Below, in pieces: positions 1 to 9,600 of a DNA stretch of 33,051 nt. The translations under genes and the position numbers were made by a program. The DNA is from Chloroflexota bacterium (GTDB lineage Bacteria; Chloroflexota; Anaerolineae; Promineifilales; Promineifilaceae): positions 1 to 33,051 of the forward strand of contig JAAEOP010001298.1 in the NCBI GenBank assembly GCA_024223125.1, given 5' to 3'. Below the pieces are notes generated by a model. That model did not search any database. It had not been told where the DNA came from and was given only the letters and a program-made list of their open reading frames with translations. Position 1 is the stretch's first letter; each line of letters opens with the position of its first letter.

Positions 1-90
1 ATCGAGGCATCTGCATTTACACCAGAAGAATGGACGGCCGGAAAATCGTTGATTGTCGATTATGCTAGAAACGGCGTGTTAGTGAAGTAG
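1..90 (+). CDS. C-terminal end of an unrecognised protein (5' truncated by window edge)
   Basis: The first frame is open from base 1 to a TAG at 88-90 and encodes 29 residues (start IEASAFTPEEW, end NGVLVK). Only the tail is visible, which is too little to assign a family. The next gene begins one base after the stop. The two are therefore probably cotranscribed, and this gene may belong to the same DNA-processing or repair unit as the nuclease downstream. That functional link is inference from spacing alone. Confidence 0.6.
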   Translation: MEASAFTPEEWTAGKSLIVDYARNGVLVK

Positions 91-91
91 A

Positions 92-907
92 ATGATGCAG
101 TCGCTATTGTTGAGCCGGTCTAAACTGGCGACGTTTTTGGCTTGTAGGCGGCGGTTTGATCTACGGTATCTACGGCCGCTCCCCTGGCCCAAAACCCCTT
201 TACCTGAAAAAGACGCTGAACGGATGGAACGGGGGCAACAATTCCACCAATTGTTGGAGCGTCACTTTTTGGGGCTGCCGGTGGAAACGGCCGCTATTGC
301 CGACCGGCAGGTACGGGTCTGGTGGCGGATCTTTCAACGCAGCCAACCGCCTATCCCCAACGGCCGACCCCTCCCCGAACTTACCCTAACCATCCCCATT
401 GGCAACCATTTGCTTAACGGCCGTTTTGATTTACTCGTCATCAGTGAAGAAGCGGGACGGCCGTCAGCCTACATTTTCGATTGGAAAACCGGAAAGCCAC
501 AAGAGGAAACCAGGCTGCGGCATGATTGGCAAACTAGATTGTATCTGGCCATGGTAGCTGAAGGGGGGCAAGCTTTGGGAGATAACGGCCGTCACACACC
601 CATCCCCCCCGAAAACATCCACCTCACATATTGGTACGTACACGAACCAGACACGCCGCGCAACATCGCCTACAGCCAGCAGGGGCACAAGCAAAATTGG
701 ACCGAACTGCAAGCCATTGTAACCCAAATTGACGACCAACTAGCTCAGGGAGAAAATTGGCCGTTGACCGAAGATTTGACCTTGTGCCGCACTTGTGCTT
801 ACCAGGCTTTTTGCGGCCGTCAGGAGGCCGGCCAACCCGTCACCCAGATAGATGAAGATGCACCAGATGAGACGGCCGCACCCAACATTGAACCCGCCCT
901 GCCCTGA
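92..907 (+). CDS. PD-(D/E)XK nuclease, RecB/Cas4-like, with Fe-S cluster cysteines
   Basis: This 271-residue protein has the motifs of the RecB-type PD-(D/E)XK nucleases (PDDEXK_1 superfamily). An early FLACRRRFDLRY segment carries C18. GQQFHQLLE follows with H52, then the core GRFDLLV with D113 and IFDWKTGK with D130 and K132, then a QTRLYLAM helix corresponding to the QxxxY motif. The C-terminus has CRTCAYQAFC, with C232, C235 and C241. With C18 this gives the four cysteines that bind a 4Fe-4S cluster in AddB, Cas4 and Dna2-type nucleases. It should be a metal-dependent DNA nuclease acting on DNA ends. No cas genes or CRISPR repeats are nearby, so a repair role is likelier than spacer acquisition. 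The family is confident; the substrate is not. ATG at 92 follows the previous stop by one base; ATG at 95 is an equally possible start. Confidence 0.85.
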   Translation: MMQSLLLSRSKLATFLACRRRFDLRYLRPLPWPKTPLPEKDAERMERGQQFHQLLERHFLGLPVETAAIADRQVRVWWRIFQRSQPPIPNGRPLPELTLTIPIGNHLLNGRFDLLVISEEAGRPSAYIFDWKTGKPQEETRLRHDWQTRLYLAMVAEGGQALGDNGRHTPIPPENIHLTYWYVHEPDTPRNIAYSQQGHKQNWTELQAIVTQIDDQLAQGENWPLTEDLTLCRTCAYQAFCGRQEAGQPVTQIDEDAPDETAAPNIEPALP

Positions 908-913
908 TTCCTA

Positions 914-2116
914 ATGACGTTAGACAACCTCCATTTTCTACTTTCTCCTGAAGGGGAACGATGGCTGCGAGAAACGGCCGTCACCCCCATCACCCCCCAC
1001 AACCATTTGCAAATTGTCAGCCGACTGCGAAAATATCTCCCTCCCGCTCAAACTCAGGCAGTGTTGGAAACGGCCGTTTTACGACAGCAAGCCACAACCA
1101 AATTCGGCCGCGCTGGGCAGATGTTTTTCACCCGGCCCGCTTTAGAACAATCATCCTCTGAAATCATCTCCCGCTACCGGGCACGGCGGTTTGCTGCGGG
1201 CGACTATACGCATGTGGCCGATTTGGGCTGCGGCATTGGTGGGGATGCGTTGGGGTTGGCAGAACAGGCACGAGTTACGGCCGTAGATTGGGACCCAGTA
1301 CGGCTGACAATGGCCCAGGAAAATGTGCGCGTGTATGGAGGCAGTCACAACTTCCAACCACTACAAGCAGACTTACTGACGCTGCCCCCATTTCCGGTAG
1401 AAGCTGTTTTTTTTGATCCGGGACGACGGGATGAACACGGCCGTCGTTTCTTCTCTGTACAGCAATACCAACCCCCGCTAAGTTTGATTGAGAGATGGCG
1501 AGAGAAAGTGACTGGGCAGACGGCCGTAAAAATCAGCCCTGGCGTACAGTATGCAGAAATTCCGGCCGATACAGAAGCCGAATTCATTTCTGTGCAAGGG
1601 AACGTCAAAGAGTGTGTGTTATGGTATGAGGATTTGCGTTCTGGCGTGAACCGTCGGGCAACCCTACTGCCGGCTGGCGTTACCCTGACTGATCTCGATT
1701 TACCCCTAGAACCGACACCCGTAACGCGGCCCAAAGCGTTTTTGTATGAGCCGGATGGGGCAGTAATTCGGGCGCATCTGGTACAGGCGTTGGCTTTACA
1801 ATTGGGGGCTAGTAAGATTGACGAGGAGATTGCTTATGTGACGGCCGACACGGCCGTTAACACCCCCTTTGCTACTTGTTACACAGTCGAAGATGTGTTT
1901 CCCTTTCAGCTAAAGAGATTGCGACATTATTTGCAAGAACGGCAAATTGGACGGGTGACAATTAAGAAACGCGGTTCAGCAATTGAGCCAGAAACATTGC
2001 AGCAGCAGCTGCGTCTGCGCGGGCCAAAAGATCATCACTGCTTTATTTTTTTGACACGAATTCAAGGGGAAGCGGCCGTTATCATCGGCCAAAAAACATT
2101 ATTGACTATTACTTAA
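914..2116 (+). CDS. Class I SAM-dependent methyltransferase with THUMP-like C-terminal domain
   Basis: This 400-residue protein has the Rossmann methyltransferase signature. Motif I is DLGCGIGGDALGLA, starting at D103. AVDWDP provides the acidic residue at the end of strand 2, and a motif IV-like FFDPGRRDEHGRR lies near residue 170. The N-terminal ~100 residues are helical and contain the conserved KFGRAGQMFFTRPALEQ segment. The C-terminal ~80 residues (RQIGRVTIKKRGSAIEPETL onward) match the THUMP-like domain found in this methyltransferase family. The substrate is unknown; RNA is plausible because of the THUMP-like part. The gene starts 6 bp after the nuclease stop, so the two are probably cotranscribed. 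Its last 18 bases overlap the convergent response-regulator gene. Four ACGGCCGT sites inside it are read as Thr-Ala-Val. Confidence 0.85.
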   Translation: MTLDNLHFLLSPEGERWLRETAVTPITPHNHLQIVSRLRKYLPPAQTQAVLETAVLRQQATTKFGRAGQMFFTRPALEQSSSEIISRYRARRFAAGDYTHVADLGCGIGGDALGLAEQARVTAVDWDPVRLTMAQENVRVYGGSHNFQPLQADLLTLPPFPVEAVFFDPGRRDEHGRRFFSVQQYQPPLSLIERWREKVTGQTAVKISPGVQYAEIPADTEAEFISVQGNVKECVLWYEDLRSGVNRRATLLPAGVTLTDLDLPLEPTPVTRPKAFLYEPDGAVIRAHLVQALALQLGASKIDEEIAYVTADTAVNTPFATCYTVEDVFPFQLKRLRHYLQERQIGRVTIKKRGSAIEPETLQQQLRLRGPKDHHCFIFLTRIQGEAAVIIGQKTLLTIT

Positions 2117-2482
2117 ATGGTAGCGCAACAGTTCTCGCAGTTTACGAATATCCAAAGGTTTTGGTAAATAATCATCACAACCTGCTTCTAAGCAACGTTC
2201 CCGATCCCCTACCAACACCTGAGCCGTCGTGGCAATCAGTGGTACCGACGCCAATCGTTCATCAGCTTTAAACTCCCGCGCCAGTTCCAATCCCGAAATC
2301 CCCGGTAAGTTAATATCCAACAGGATAATGTCCGGAACCATTTCCTGTAAAAGAGTCTGGGCTTTATAACCATCTTCAGCCTGAACAAGATCATGCCCTT
2401 CAGCTTCCACAATCCGTGAAACCAAAAGCATATTTACCGAATTATCTTCAACGCAAAGAACAATTTTGCGAGTTTCACTCAT
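2099..2482 (-). CDS. Single-domain response regulator (CheY/DivK-like receiver)
   Basis: This 127-residue protein is a complete receiver domain with nothing attached. The acidic pair is E12-D13, the phosphoacceptor is D56 in DIILLDINLPG, the switch threonine is T85 or T86 in LIATTAQ, and the conserved lysine is K108 in YLPKPLD. It is presumably phosphorylated by the histidine kinase encoded just upstream in transcription. It must pass the signal on by protein-protein contact, as DivK and CheY do, because it has no DNA-binding or enzymatic domain. The start is supported by an AAGG element seven bases upstream. A candidate promoter lies in the 202-bp gap before it, so it may be transcribed both with the sensor operon and alone. 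Its 3' end overlaps the convergent methyltransferase gene by 18 bp. Confidence 0.92.
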   Translation of the reverse strand: MSETRKIVLCVEDNSVNMLLVSRIVEAEGHDLVQAEDGYKAQTLLQEMVPDIILLDINLPGISGLELAREFKADERLASVPLIATTAQVLVGDRERCLEAGCDDYLPKPLDIRKLRELLRYHLSNSQ

Positions 2483-2517
2483 TTCGTTTACCTTCTACTT
2501 CTAATAATGCTAATTTT

Positions 2518-2545
2518 ATAATACTACTAATCTATATTGTAACAA
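2518..2545 (-). promoter_or_regulatory. Candidate sigma-70 promoter of the response regulator gene
   Basis: On the minus strand TTGTTA (2540-2545) and TATTAT (2518-2523) are separated by 16 bp, which fits a -35/-10 pair. The predicted start near 2511 would leave a leader of about 30 nt before the ATG at 2482. The surrounding DNA is AT-rich, so chance matches are possible. Confidence 0.4.
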
Positions 2546-2552
2546 CAAAGCC

Positions 2553-2663
2553 GATAAATTGTAACCATTCACTCCCCCAAGATGCCCGGCACTTATAAAC
2601 GGGTGTGCTACTCCAGTAGACTTGGTAATGAAGTGCCGGGCACCTGAATGGTTACGATAAATT
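2553..2663. repeat. Interrupted inverted repeat between kinase and response regulator genes
   Basis: Inner arms TGCCCGGCACTT (2583-2594) and AAGTGCCGGGCA (2631-2642) are perfect 12-bp complements. Outer arms GTAACCATTCA (2561-2571) and TGAATGGTTAC (2645-2655) are perfect 11-bp complements. GATAAATT flanks the outer left arm (2553-2560) and recurs next to the right arm (2656-2663) as a direct repeat. The centre holds a small CTACT/AGTAG hairpin. No T-run follows on the minus strand, so it is not a standard terminator. It looks like a REP- or MITE-like non-autonomous element, which is inference because there is only one copy here. Confidence 0.65.
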
Positions 2664-2684
2664 TCAGGTAAAAATAAATTTATC

Positions 2685-5600
2685 TTAGCCCAGATCAGGC
2701 AGCGGGCCTGTATCCTTCAGTATAGGTGGGACATAGGGCAGGGTAAAGAAGAAGGTACTGCCTTGTCCAACAACGCTTTCTACCCAGATGTCGCCGCCGT
2801 GAATTGTCACTAACTTCTTTGTGATGGGCATACCCAGGCCAGTACCGCCAACCGTCCGGTTTAGACCGCCATCAATCTGGCGGAATTGTTCAAACACCAC
2901 ACCAATATTTTCCTCTTTAATGCCGATGCCGGTATCCCGAATGGCTAACAATACATGCGTTCCCCTATCTTGTATGGAAAGGGATACACTCCCTTTTTCT
3001 GTAAACTTAATCGCGTTACCCATAATGTTCCACAATACCTGGCGCAGCCGGGTGCGATCTGCTTGAATTGTTATCACTTGCTCATCCAGATCAAGATACA
3101 TATCCAACGATTTTTCTTGCACCAATGGCTGGGCAGTAGCCATAATGTCTTGCGCCATCTGGTGCAAATTTATTTCTTCATAACGTAGTTCCATACGGCC
3201 GGCTTCAATTTTAGACATATCCAGAATATCGCCGATCAGTTCGCGCAGATGACGGCCGCTTTCCCGAATATGGTATACATCTTCTTCCATACGTTCGTTT
3301 AAGGGGCCATCTAATCCTTCCAGAATCACATCGGCAAAACCAATAATGGAGTTGAGCGGCGTCCGTAATTCATGGCTCATACTGGCCAGGAATTCTGATT
3401 TCAAGCGGTCTACTTCACGCAGCTTGGCAGATGTTTCTACCTGTGCGGCATATTGGCGGGCATTTTCCACCGCAATGGCAATCTGAGAAGCCAGGGTACG
3501 CTGAATTTTCAAATCTTCCTGAGTGAACTTGTCAGTTGTGTTTGCTTGCAAATCGAGGACGCCAATGATTTTGTCACCCATAATCATGGGGATTGCCATT
3601 TCTGATTGGGTTTGGGGCAGTAAAGGATGAGGCAAAAAGTCTATCGTTCGGCGAACATTATTTTCTATAATACCCTGCCGGGTACGGACAGCACGAGCTA
3701 CAAGTGATTCAGCCTCAACACCGATTTCGCGTCCTTCTAAGGTCATTAAACGGCCGATATTGCCAGCGCCAGCTTTTAGAATAAGTTTACTGCTACTTTC
3801 ATTGAGCAAATAGATATGGACATGATACAAATTGAAGCTGGTTTTGGCCAGGTCTACAACGGCTTGCAATAAGGCGTCTGCTTCCAAAATGGTGGAAGCG
3901 GCCGTGCTTACCTGAGCCACTGTTTCCAGCTCAGATGTCAGTCGTTCTTGTTCAGCCAGAGCGTTTTGCGTTTGTTCAAATAGGCGAGCAGCTTCTAACG
4001 CTTCGGCAACTTCTTTGGAGACAGCCCACAAAAATTCTTGTTCCTCAGGGGCCAAAGCCTGATTGTCATCATCCTGAACACCAAGAACACCAATCGTTTC
4101 GCCACGAATTTGTAAAGGAGCATTGTATTTATTGTCGGTTAGGGCAACGGCCGTTTGTCCATTTTGCTTCCTATTTGCTTCCAATTGTGCCCCTGAGAAA
4201 ACAGACTCATCCAGCATTTGCACACCTGCTTGAGTAAACTGATAACCATTAACCTGCTGTTTAGCAGATTGATACTCTTGCCACCCTTCACGGCTCATTT
4301 GTCGTTGCAGAGCGTTGAGTTCACGCAGACGAGCCTCCATATCTTGGCGCAACATGGTACTTTCAATTGCCACCGCAATTTGCCCGCATAGCCCTTCTAG
4401 CACAAGCTGGTCATTTTCGTTCAATTCATCAGCAACACTGCTTTGCACATCCAGAACACCCAGTACCTCATTCCCAAGCTTAATCGGTACGGCTAATTCA
4501 CCGTTGGCTTTGGGCAACAAGGGATTAGCTCGCCAATCAGGATCGTTGGCCAGATTGGGTCGCAAAATAGATGCCCCCACAGCGGCAGCTTTACCAATAA
4601 GCCCTACACCAATAGGCATAGAATGATTCAGGGCCAACATCTTATCGCCAACTTCTCCATAACCTACCGTTAAAGCCACTGTTTGCATGGCCGGATCATA
4701 GCGCAGTAGCTGGGTATAATAATAGCCAAATTGTTCTTGAATTTGGGTAACAATCCGTTGGTAAAGGTCATCCAGATCAGTAGCGCTGGCAATTCCTTGG
4801 GCAATTTGGGTAGACAATATCACTTCCCGCTCACGTCTGGTTAATGAGATTTGCGTTTCGGCATAGAGTCGGGCCGCACGTAAAGCAATAGCTCCCTGAT
4901 CAGCCATTGTCTGATAAATGGCCAATGCCTGTTCGTCGAAGAAATCTTCTTCCTGGCTTATTAAAGTGAAACTGCCTAACCAGTTACCGCCAGATGTCAG
5001 GGGCAGAATAGCCATGCTTTTCATATTCTTGGTTTTCAATGCTTTACGGTCTGGTATGGGTAAACGTTTGTCTGTGCTAATATTTCCGGCTATAAAGCTC
5101 TTTTCGGCCGAATAATATTTATCTAAAGGATTCTTGCTGTGGGGTCTTTTGCGCCCAATTGGGGTTAACGTCAAACCACTTTCGTAACTGTTCTGAGCCA
5201 CTACCACATCAACAAGTTCGTCTCCCGCTGTCTCTATCAGCGTGAGGGATATGGCAACTTGTGGATAATACCCAGCCTGGTCAACAATAGTATCCAAAAT
5301 ATCTGTTTCGGTTTGAGCCTGGGCTAGAACCTGACTGATTTCCAATTGGCGGTTAAGTAATTGCACAGATGTTTCTACCTGGGCTTGTAATTCCATACGG
5401 CCGGTAATATCCTCATAAGTACCCAAAACCCCGATCACATCCCCATCAGCATCATGTAGAGGTACTTTATTGGTTTCTACCCACGCCTCTCCCTGGCGCT
5501 CAATCAAGCCTAATTCCGATGAATTTGATTTCATCACCCGTTTATCAATTTGAATAAAATCACGGGCCTGCTTTTTTGACCAGAAATCATGATCTGTTTT

Positions 5601-6656
5601 ACCGATGAGTTCCTCAGCAGACCCAATTCCAGCCCCCTCAATAAAATTGCGATTGCCGCCCAAATAAACGGACTGGCGGTCTTTCCAAAATACGGCTTGG
5701 GGAATAGTATTGAGAACAATTTGCAACAAATTCTCCTGTTCAACGAGATTAATTTCCGCTTTTTTACGTTCTTGTATCTGTTCCTCAACCTGAGCCACAT
5801 ATTGAGCATTGGCCATGGCTGAAGCAACAGTCCGACCAATGGCTAACAAAATTTCTCGCTGCTCGTCTTGGAGAGTGAGCTTCTCCTTAAAGAGCAGGTT
5901 GATAATGCCCAAGGCCCGATCCTGGTAAAGGAGGGGAACAGAGATAGCCCCTTGTAATCCCTCCTTAGCCAATGATTGACGTACTTTATCTGCAGCCCGC
6001 TTACTACTACCAATATCATCACTGGTTAAAATTTTTCTCTGGGTCAAGGCTGCACCGGAAAAGCTGCTTTCAATTGGAAGAATGGCGTCCACTTGCAAGG
6101 TTTCCTCGCTAAAGCCTTTGCCGACGACTAATTTGAGTTCGCCGGCTGCCTCATCGGCCGTAAACAGAGCGGCGGTTGGGGCATTGGCATAAGTCATGAT
6201 CAGGTCTGTAGCCTGGTTTACAACAGTTTCAAATTCCAGAGAGCTGTGCAGCACAGTGGCAATTCGGTTCAAGATGGTGATGGATTCGGCCGTGGCTTTT
6301 TGCTCAGTAATATCACTAACCGTACCCAGATAATCTTGGATGTTCCCGTCGTCGTCATGGATCACACTCATGTTGAGCAATGTTTCTAGGACACGGCCGT
6401 CTTTGTGAAAAATTTGTAATGGGAAATCGTGAACGTCACCTTCTTTTTGTAATGCTTCGGTAAGCCCGGCCAACTCATTGGCATCGTTAACCAGGTTGGC
6501 AACCATCTGCTTCCGCAACGATTTTCGGGTGAGGCCGAATAGTTTTAAGAAAGCCTTGTTAGCGTTACGGATATACCCTTCAGCGTTGACGATGAAGATG
6601 GCATCTTTCGATTGTTGGAACAACTTCTGATATAAGCTTGTTGATTTCTTACCCAT
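2685..6656 (-). CDS. PAS/multi-GAF sensor histidine kinase
   Basis: This 1323-residue protein has no transmembrane segment. Approximate order: PAS 8-117, GAF 122-290, PAS 308-422, GAF 435-597, GAF 610-770, a short GAF-like module with REGW signature 782-892, GAF 908-1070, HisKA 1083-1160 and HATPase_c 1195-1312. The phosphoacceptor is H1095 in SHELRTPLNS. The ATPase has the N-box (N1214), the G1 box DTGIGI (D1241) and the G2 box GGTGLG near 1271. There is no attached receiver domain, so it should phosphorylate a separate regulator, most simply the one encoded next. Its start follows the preceding gene's stop by one base and has a GAGGGAGAGG ribosome site. It is the only kinase in the cluster and the only large sensor there without the shared C-terminal tail. 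It probably autophosphorylates in response to inputs from the neighbouring GAF proteins; that link is inference from operon structure. Confidence 0.95.
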   Translation of the reverse strand: MGKKSTSLYQKLFQQSKDAIFIVNAEGYIRNANKAFLKLFGLTRKSLRKQMVANLVNDANELAGLTEALQKEGDVHDFPLQIFHKDGRVLETLLNMSVIHDDDGNIQDYLGTVSDITEQKATAESITILNRIATVLHSSLEFETVVNQATDLIMTYANAPTAALFTADEAAGELKLVVGKGFSEETLQVDAILPIESSFSGAALTQRKILTSDDIGSSKRAADKVRQSLAKEGLQGAISVPLLYQDRALGIINLLFKEKLTLQDEQREILLAIGRTVASAMANAQYVAQVEEQIQERKKAEINLVEQENLLQIVLNTIPQAVFWKDRQSVYLGGNRNFIEGAGIGSAEELIGKTDHDFWSKKQARDFIQIDKRVMKSNSSELGLIERQGEAWVETNKVPLHDADGDVIGVLGTYEDITGRMELQAQVETSVQLLNRQLEISQVLAQAQTETDILDTIVDQAGYYPQVAISLTLIETAGDELVDVVVAQNSYESGLTLTPIGRKRPHSKNPLDKYYSAEKSFIAGNISTDKRLPIPDRKALKTKNMKSMAILPLTSGGNWLGSFTLISQEEDFFDEQALAIYQTMADQGAIALRAARLYAETQISLTRREREVILSTQIAQGIASATDLDDLYQRIVTQIQEQFGYYYTQLLRYDPAMQTVALTVGYGEVGDKMLALNHSMPIGVGLIGKAAAVGASILRPNLANDPDWRANPLLPKANGELAVPIKLGNEVLGVLDVQSSVADELNENDQLVLEGLCGQIAVAIESTMLRQDMEARLRELNALQRQMSREGWQEYQSAKQQVNGYQFTQAGVQMLDESVFSGAQLEANRKQNGQTAVALTDNKYNAPLQIRGETIGVLGVQDDDNQALAPEEQEFLWAVSKEVAEALEAARLFEQTQNALAEQERLTSELETVAQVSTAASTILEADALLQAVVDLAKTSFNLYHVHIYLLNESSSKLILKAGAGNIGRLMTLEGREIGVEAESLVARAVRTRQGIIENNVRRTIDFLPHPLLPQTQSEMAIPMIMGDKIIGVLDLQANTTDKFTQEDLKIQRTLASQIAIAVENARQYAAQVETSAKLREVDRLKSEFLASMSHELRTPLNSIIGFADVILEGLDGPLNERMEEDVYHIRESGRHLRELIGDILDMSKIEAGRMELRYEEINLHQMAQDIMATAQPLVQEKSLDMYLDLDEQVITIQADRTRLRQVLWNIMGNAIKFTEKGSVSLSIQDRGTHVLLAIRDTGIGIKEENIGVVFEQFRQIDGGLNRTVGGTGLGMPITKKLVTIHGGDIWVESVVGQGSTFFFTLPYVPPILKDTGPLPDLG

Positions 6657-6657
6657 A

Positions 6658-9600
6658 TTAAGCCTCTCCCTCAGCTAGCTTATCCTTTTCTGAACCGAGG
6701 TAAACAAAGGTTTGTCGTCCTAATACCTGGCCTATTTCCTGTACGGCCGTGCGCATAATCATGTCTACATCAGAAGAACTGCGTATCCGGGTGGCCACCT
6801 CGCGCAGCTTCTGTTCCCGTTCAGCCCTAAGTCTTGTTTCTTCCAACAAGCGTACCCTTTCAAAGGCAATGATAGCCTGGTCGGCCAGAGTTTGCAGCAG
6901 ATTTAAGTCTGGCTCAGAATAGGTATGTCCAGCCTTTTTTGAACTGACCACAACAATGCCAAACACACCTCTTTGACTGGTGATGGGAATAGTCGCTTTG
7001 GCTGTAATATCGGCCTCTTGGAAGCTTTCTCGGGCATGTAGCTGTAATTTTGGATCATCACCAGTAACAGCTTGCGGTTTTCGTGAATCTAGCACCGCCT
7101 GAGTAAGTGGATAATCTGACAGAGAAATTGTCAGGGAAATATCTTTCGGCTCTGCGGCCGGATACATGCCTGTACGGGTCATTGTCTGTGTCTCTTCTTC
7201 GTAGAGGTAAAAACTGGCCATATCTAGCTGCACCGCATTGGCAACCTGAGACAATAAGGTGTTTACAGCATCATCAAATGTAGCTGCCTGAGTCAAGCCA
7301 GAAGTTGTGGCCTGAATGGTAGTCAGATCAGACAGCTGATCCTGCGTCTGGGCAAAAAGACGGATACTTTGAATAGCTACCGCCGCCTGTTGGCTCAAGG
7401 TCACAAGATGGCGTATCTCTTCCTCCGGGAATTCGGTCATTTTGCTATAAACAGTATCAATATAACCGACCCATTGCATACCAACGACCAGGGGAATGAA
7501 GATGGCGCTTTTAGCCTGAAAGTGGTCTTTGTATAGAGCGCGCGCATTTTTACCCAGGCGTTCATCTTTGGCAACATTGGTGATGATGGTAGGGGCGTCT
7601 GCCTGTATCACTTGTGATACCGAAGGGAAGTTGGATAAGAGGTATTGGGGGGAAAGAGCTTCGGCCGGGAGATGTCCCCAACGGGTCAAAACGAGCGACC
7701 ATTTTGGCATGTTATCAGGCGTCCAGGGTTGGTCAAAGTAGTTCAGGCCGATATTGACCACATTCTCATGGCCGACAATAGAATGGTTGCGTAAGGCTGT
7801 CAAAACCTCATCATATGTTTGGGCAGTGTTTAGTGCGGCGCTGCCCTGGTACAGTTTTTCAGCTTGTAGGCGGGCCTGGTCTGTTTGTTCAGATAGGCGC
7901 AAGTTTTCAATGTGGGCGCTTAGGCGTTCGGCTACGGCCGTCATAATATCGGCCGCATCATCTGTCAGAGTTTCCGGTTCTGTCAATGTCAACTTCCCAA
8001 TAGATGTCCCCTGTACCAGCAGTGGTTGAGCCAGTAAATCAGCCCCATTCGCTTCTTTTTTATTCGATTTCTTATCTTTATCTCGAACAGTCTTCATAGG
8101 TATAATTTGTTTCTTGTCATAGCCATAGCCAATCTCTTCAGCAAAACTGGTTTCCAGATAAGATTCCCAACCTTCACGCCGTAGTTGACGAGTGATGTCC
8201 TCCAACTCTTGCATTGCTTTTTCAGAACGGGTAAAAGAGCGGGCGTTATTGAGGGCTGTCACGATCTGGGGCATCAAGACGCTCATTACTCGTAGATCGG
8301 TCTTGCCAAAACGGCTTATATTTTCACACTGTACATCCAAGACGCCTATCGTTGTTTCCCCAGAGAAGATAGGAACTGTTACTTGAGACCGGGCATTCGG
8401 TAGCAAGGGATTGGGTTTGTGGCCGGGGATGGCCTGTCGGTCAGGAATAATGATGCCCTTTTGCTCGCGCACTGTCAGAGCAATGTGTGACTCTGGGTTG
8501 TCCAAAGGAATTGCACCACCTTGAGCAACCATTTGTCGGCCAGCCTCACCAGAACCACTGTTCAGACTCAATGAAGACCCAGTCTTATCCAATAAATAGA
8601 TGCCTGTAAAATACACATTGAACTTATCATTGATGAGATCAACCGTTGTTTGCAGCAGTTCGTTTTCATCCAAAATATCGGAGATAACAGAGGATATCTG
8701 GGTCACCGTCTCCAATTCGGCCGCTCGCTTTTGGGTTTGATCAAAAAGAATCTGATTGTTGAAGATGACGGCCGTTTGTTCAGCAAGCGCTTGGTAGATT
8801 CGCCGGTTGCCCTCTGTAAATTGACGGGGAGCATCCCAACTGATAGAGGCAAACCCCACCCATTTCCCTTGTGTAAATAAGGGCATAGTCACAGATGCTT
8901 TGAAGTCACCCATTTGCAGCATCATTTCTATAGACGGGTCTATTGTCTCATCCGCATCTACATTACCAATCATTATGACTTCATCGGGGTTATCAATCCA
9001 TCTATCTGCACCAGGGAAATTGGGTAGATACATCCGCGTACCCACAGAAAAATCAGTATCAGGTCTATCATTTTTGTACCAGTCGGCTGCGATTTCAGCC
9101 CATAGAGGACGGCCGTTTTCCGTTTCCACAGTTAACAACGCCGCAAAACTTGGATCTTTGCCCAGCGCCGGCAGCAAAACATCTTCCAAAATATCTTGGA
9201 CACTGGTCGTAACATTTAGCTTCGTACTCATTTCATACAGCCGTTCCGATTCATACAAAGCTGTTTCTAACGCTTTAGCGGCCTGAATACGTTCTGAAAT
9301 ATCTTGTTTCATGGCAATAAAATGCGTAATCTCTTCTCCTGTCATTCGCACAGGAGTAATCGTCATCTCTTCTGTATATAGTGAACCATCTTTACGCCGA
9401 TTGACGATTTCACCACGCCAGACATCACCATTCAGAATCGTTACCCACATCTCTTTATAAAACGATTTATCTTGCCGCTCTGATTTGAGAACGCGCGGGT
9501 TTTCACCAATCGCGTCCTCTTTACTGAATTGCGTTAATTGAGAAAAGGCATCATTAACCCACAAGATAGTCCCCTGCCGGTCAGTAATGGTTATACTATT

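Noticed and set aside
92..907. Cas4 and a CRISPR locus
   Set aside because: The nuclease shares the Cas4-type Fe-S/PD-(D/E)XK layout, but I found no CRISPR repeats and no other cas genes in the window.
2553..2663. Rho-independent terminator after the kinase gene
   Set aside because: The arms are nested with a long interrupted centre, and no T-run follows on the minus strand.
3935..4237. Plus-strand open frames opposite the sensor genes
   Set aside because: They are antisense to strongly conserved GAF/PAS coding sequence, have low-complexity or unlikely composition, and lack ribosome sites; they are shadows.
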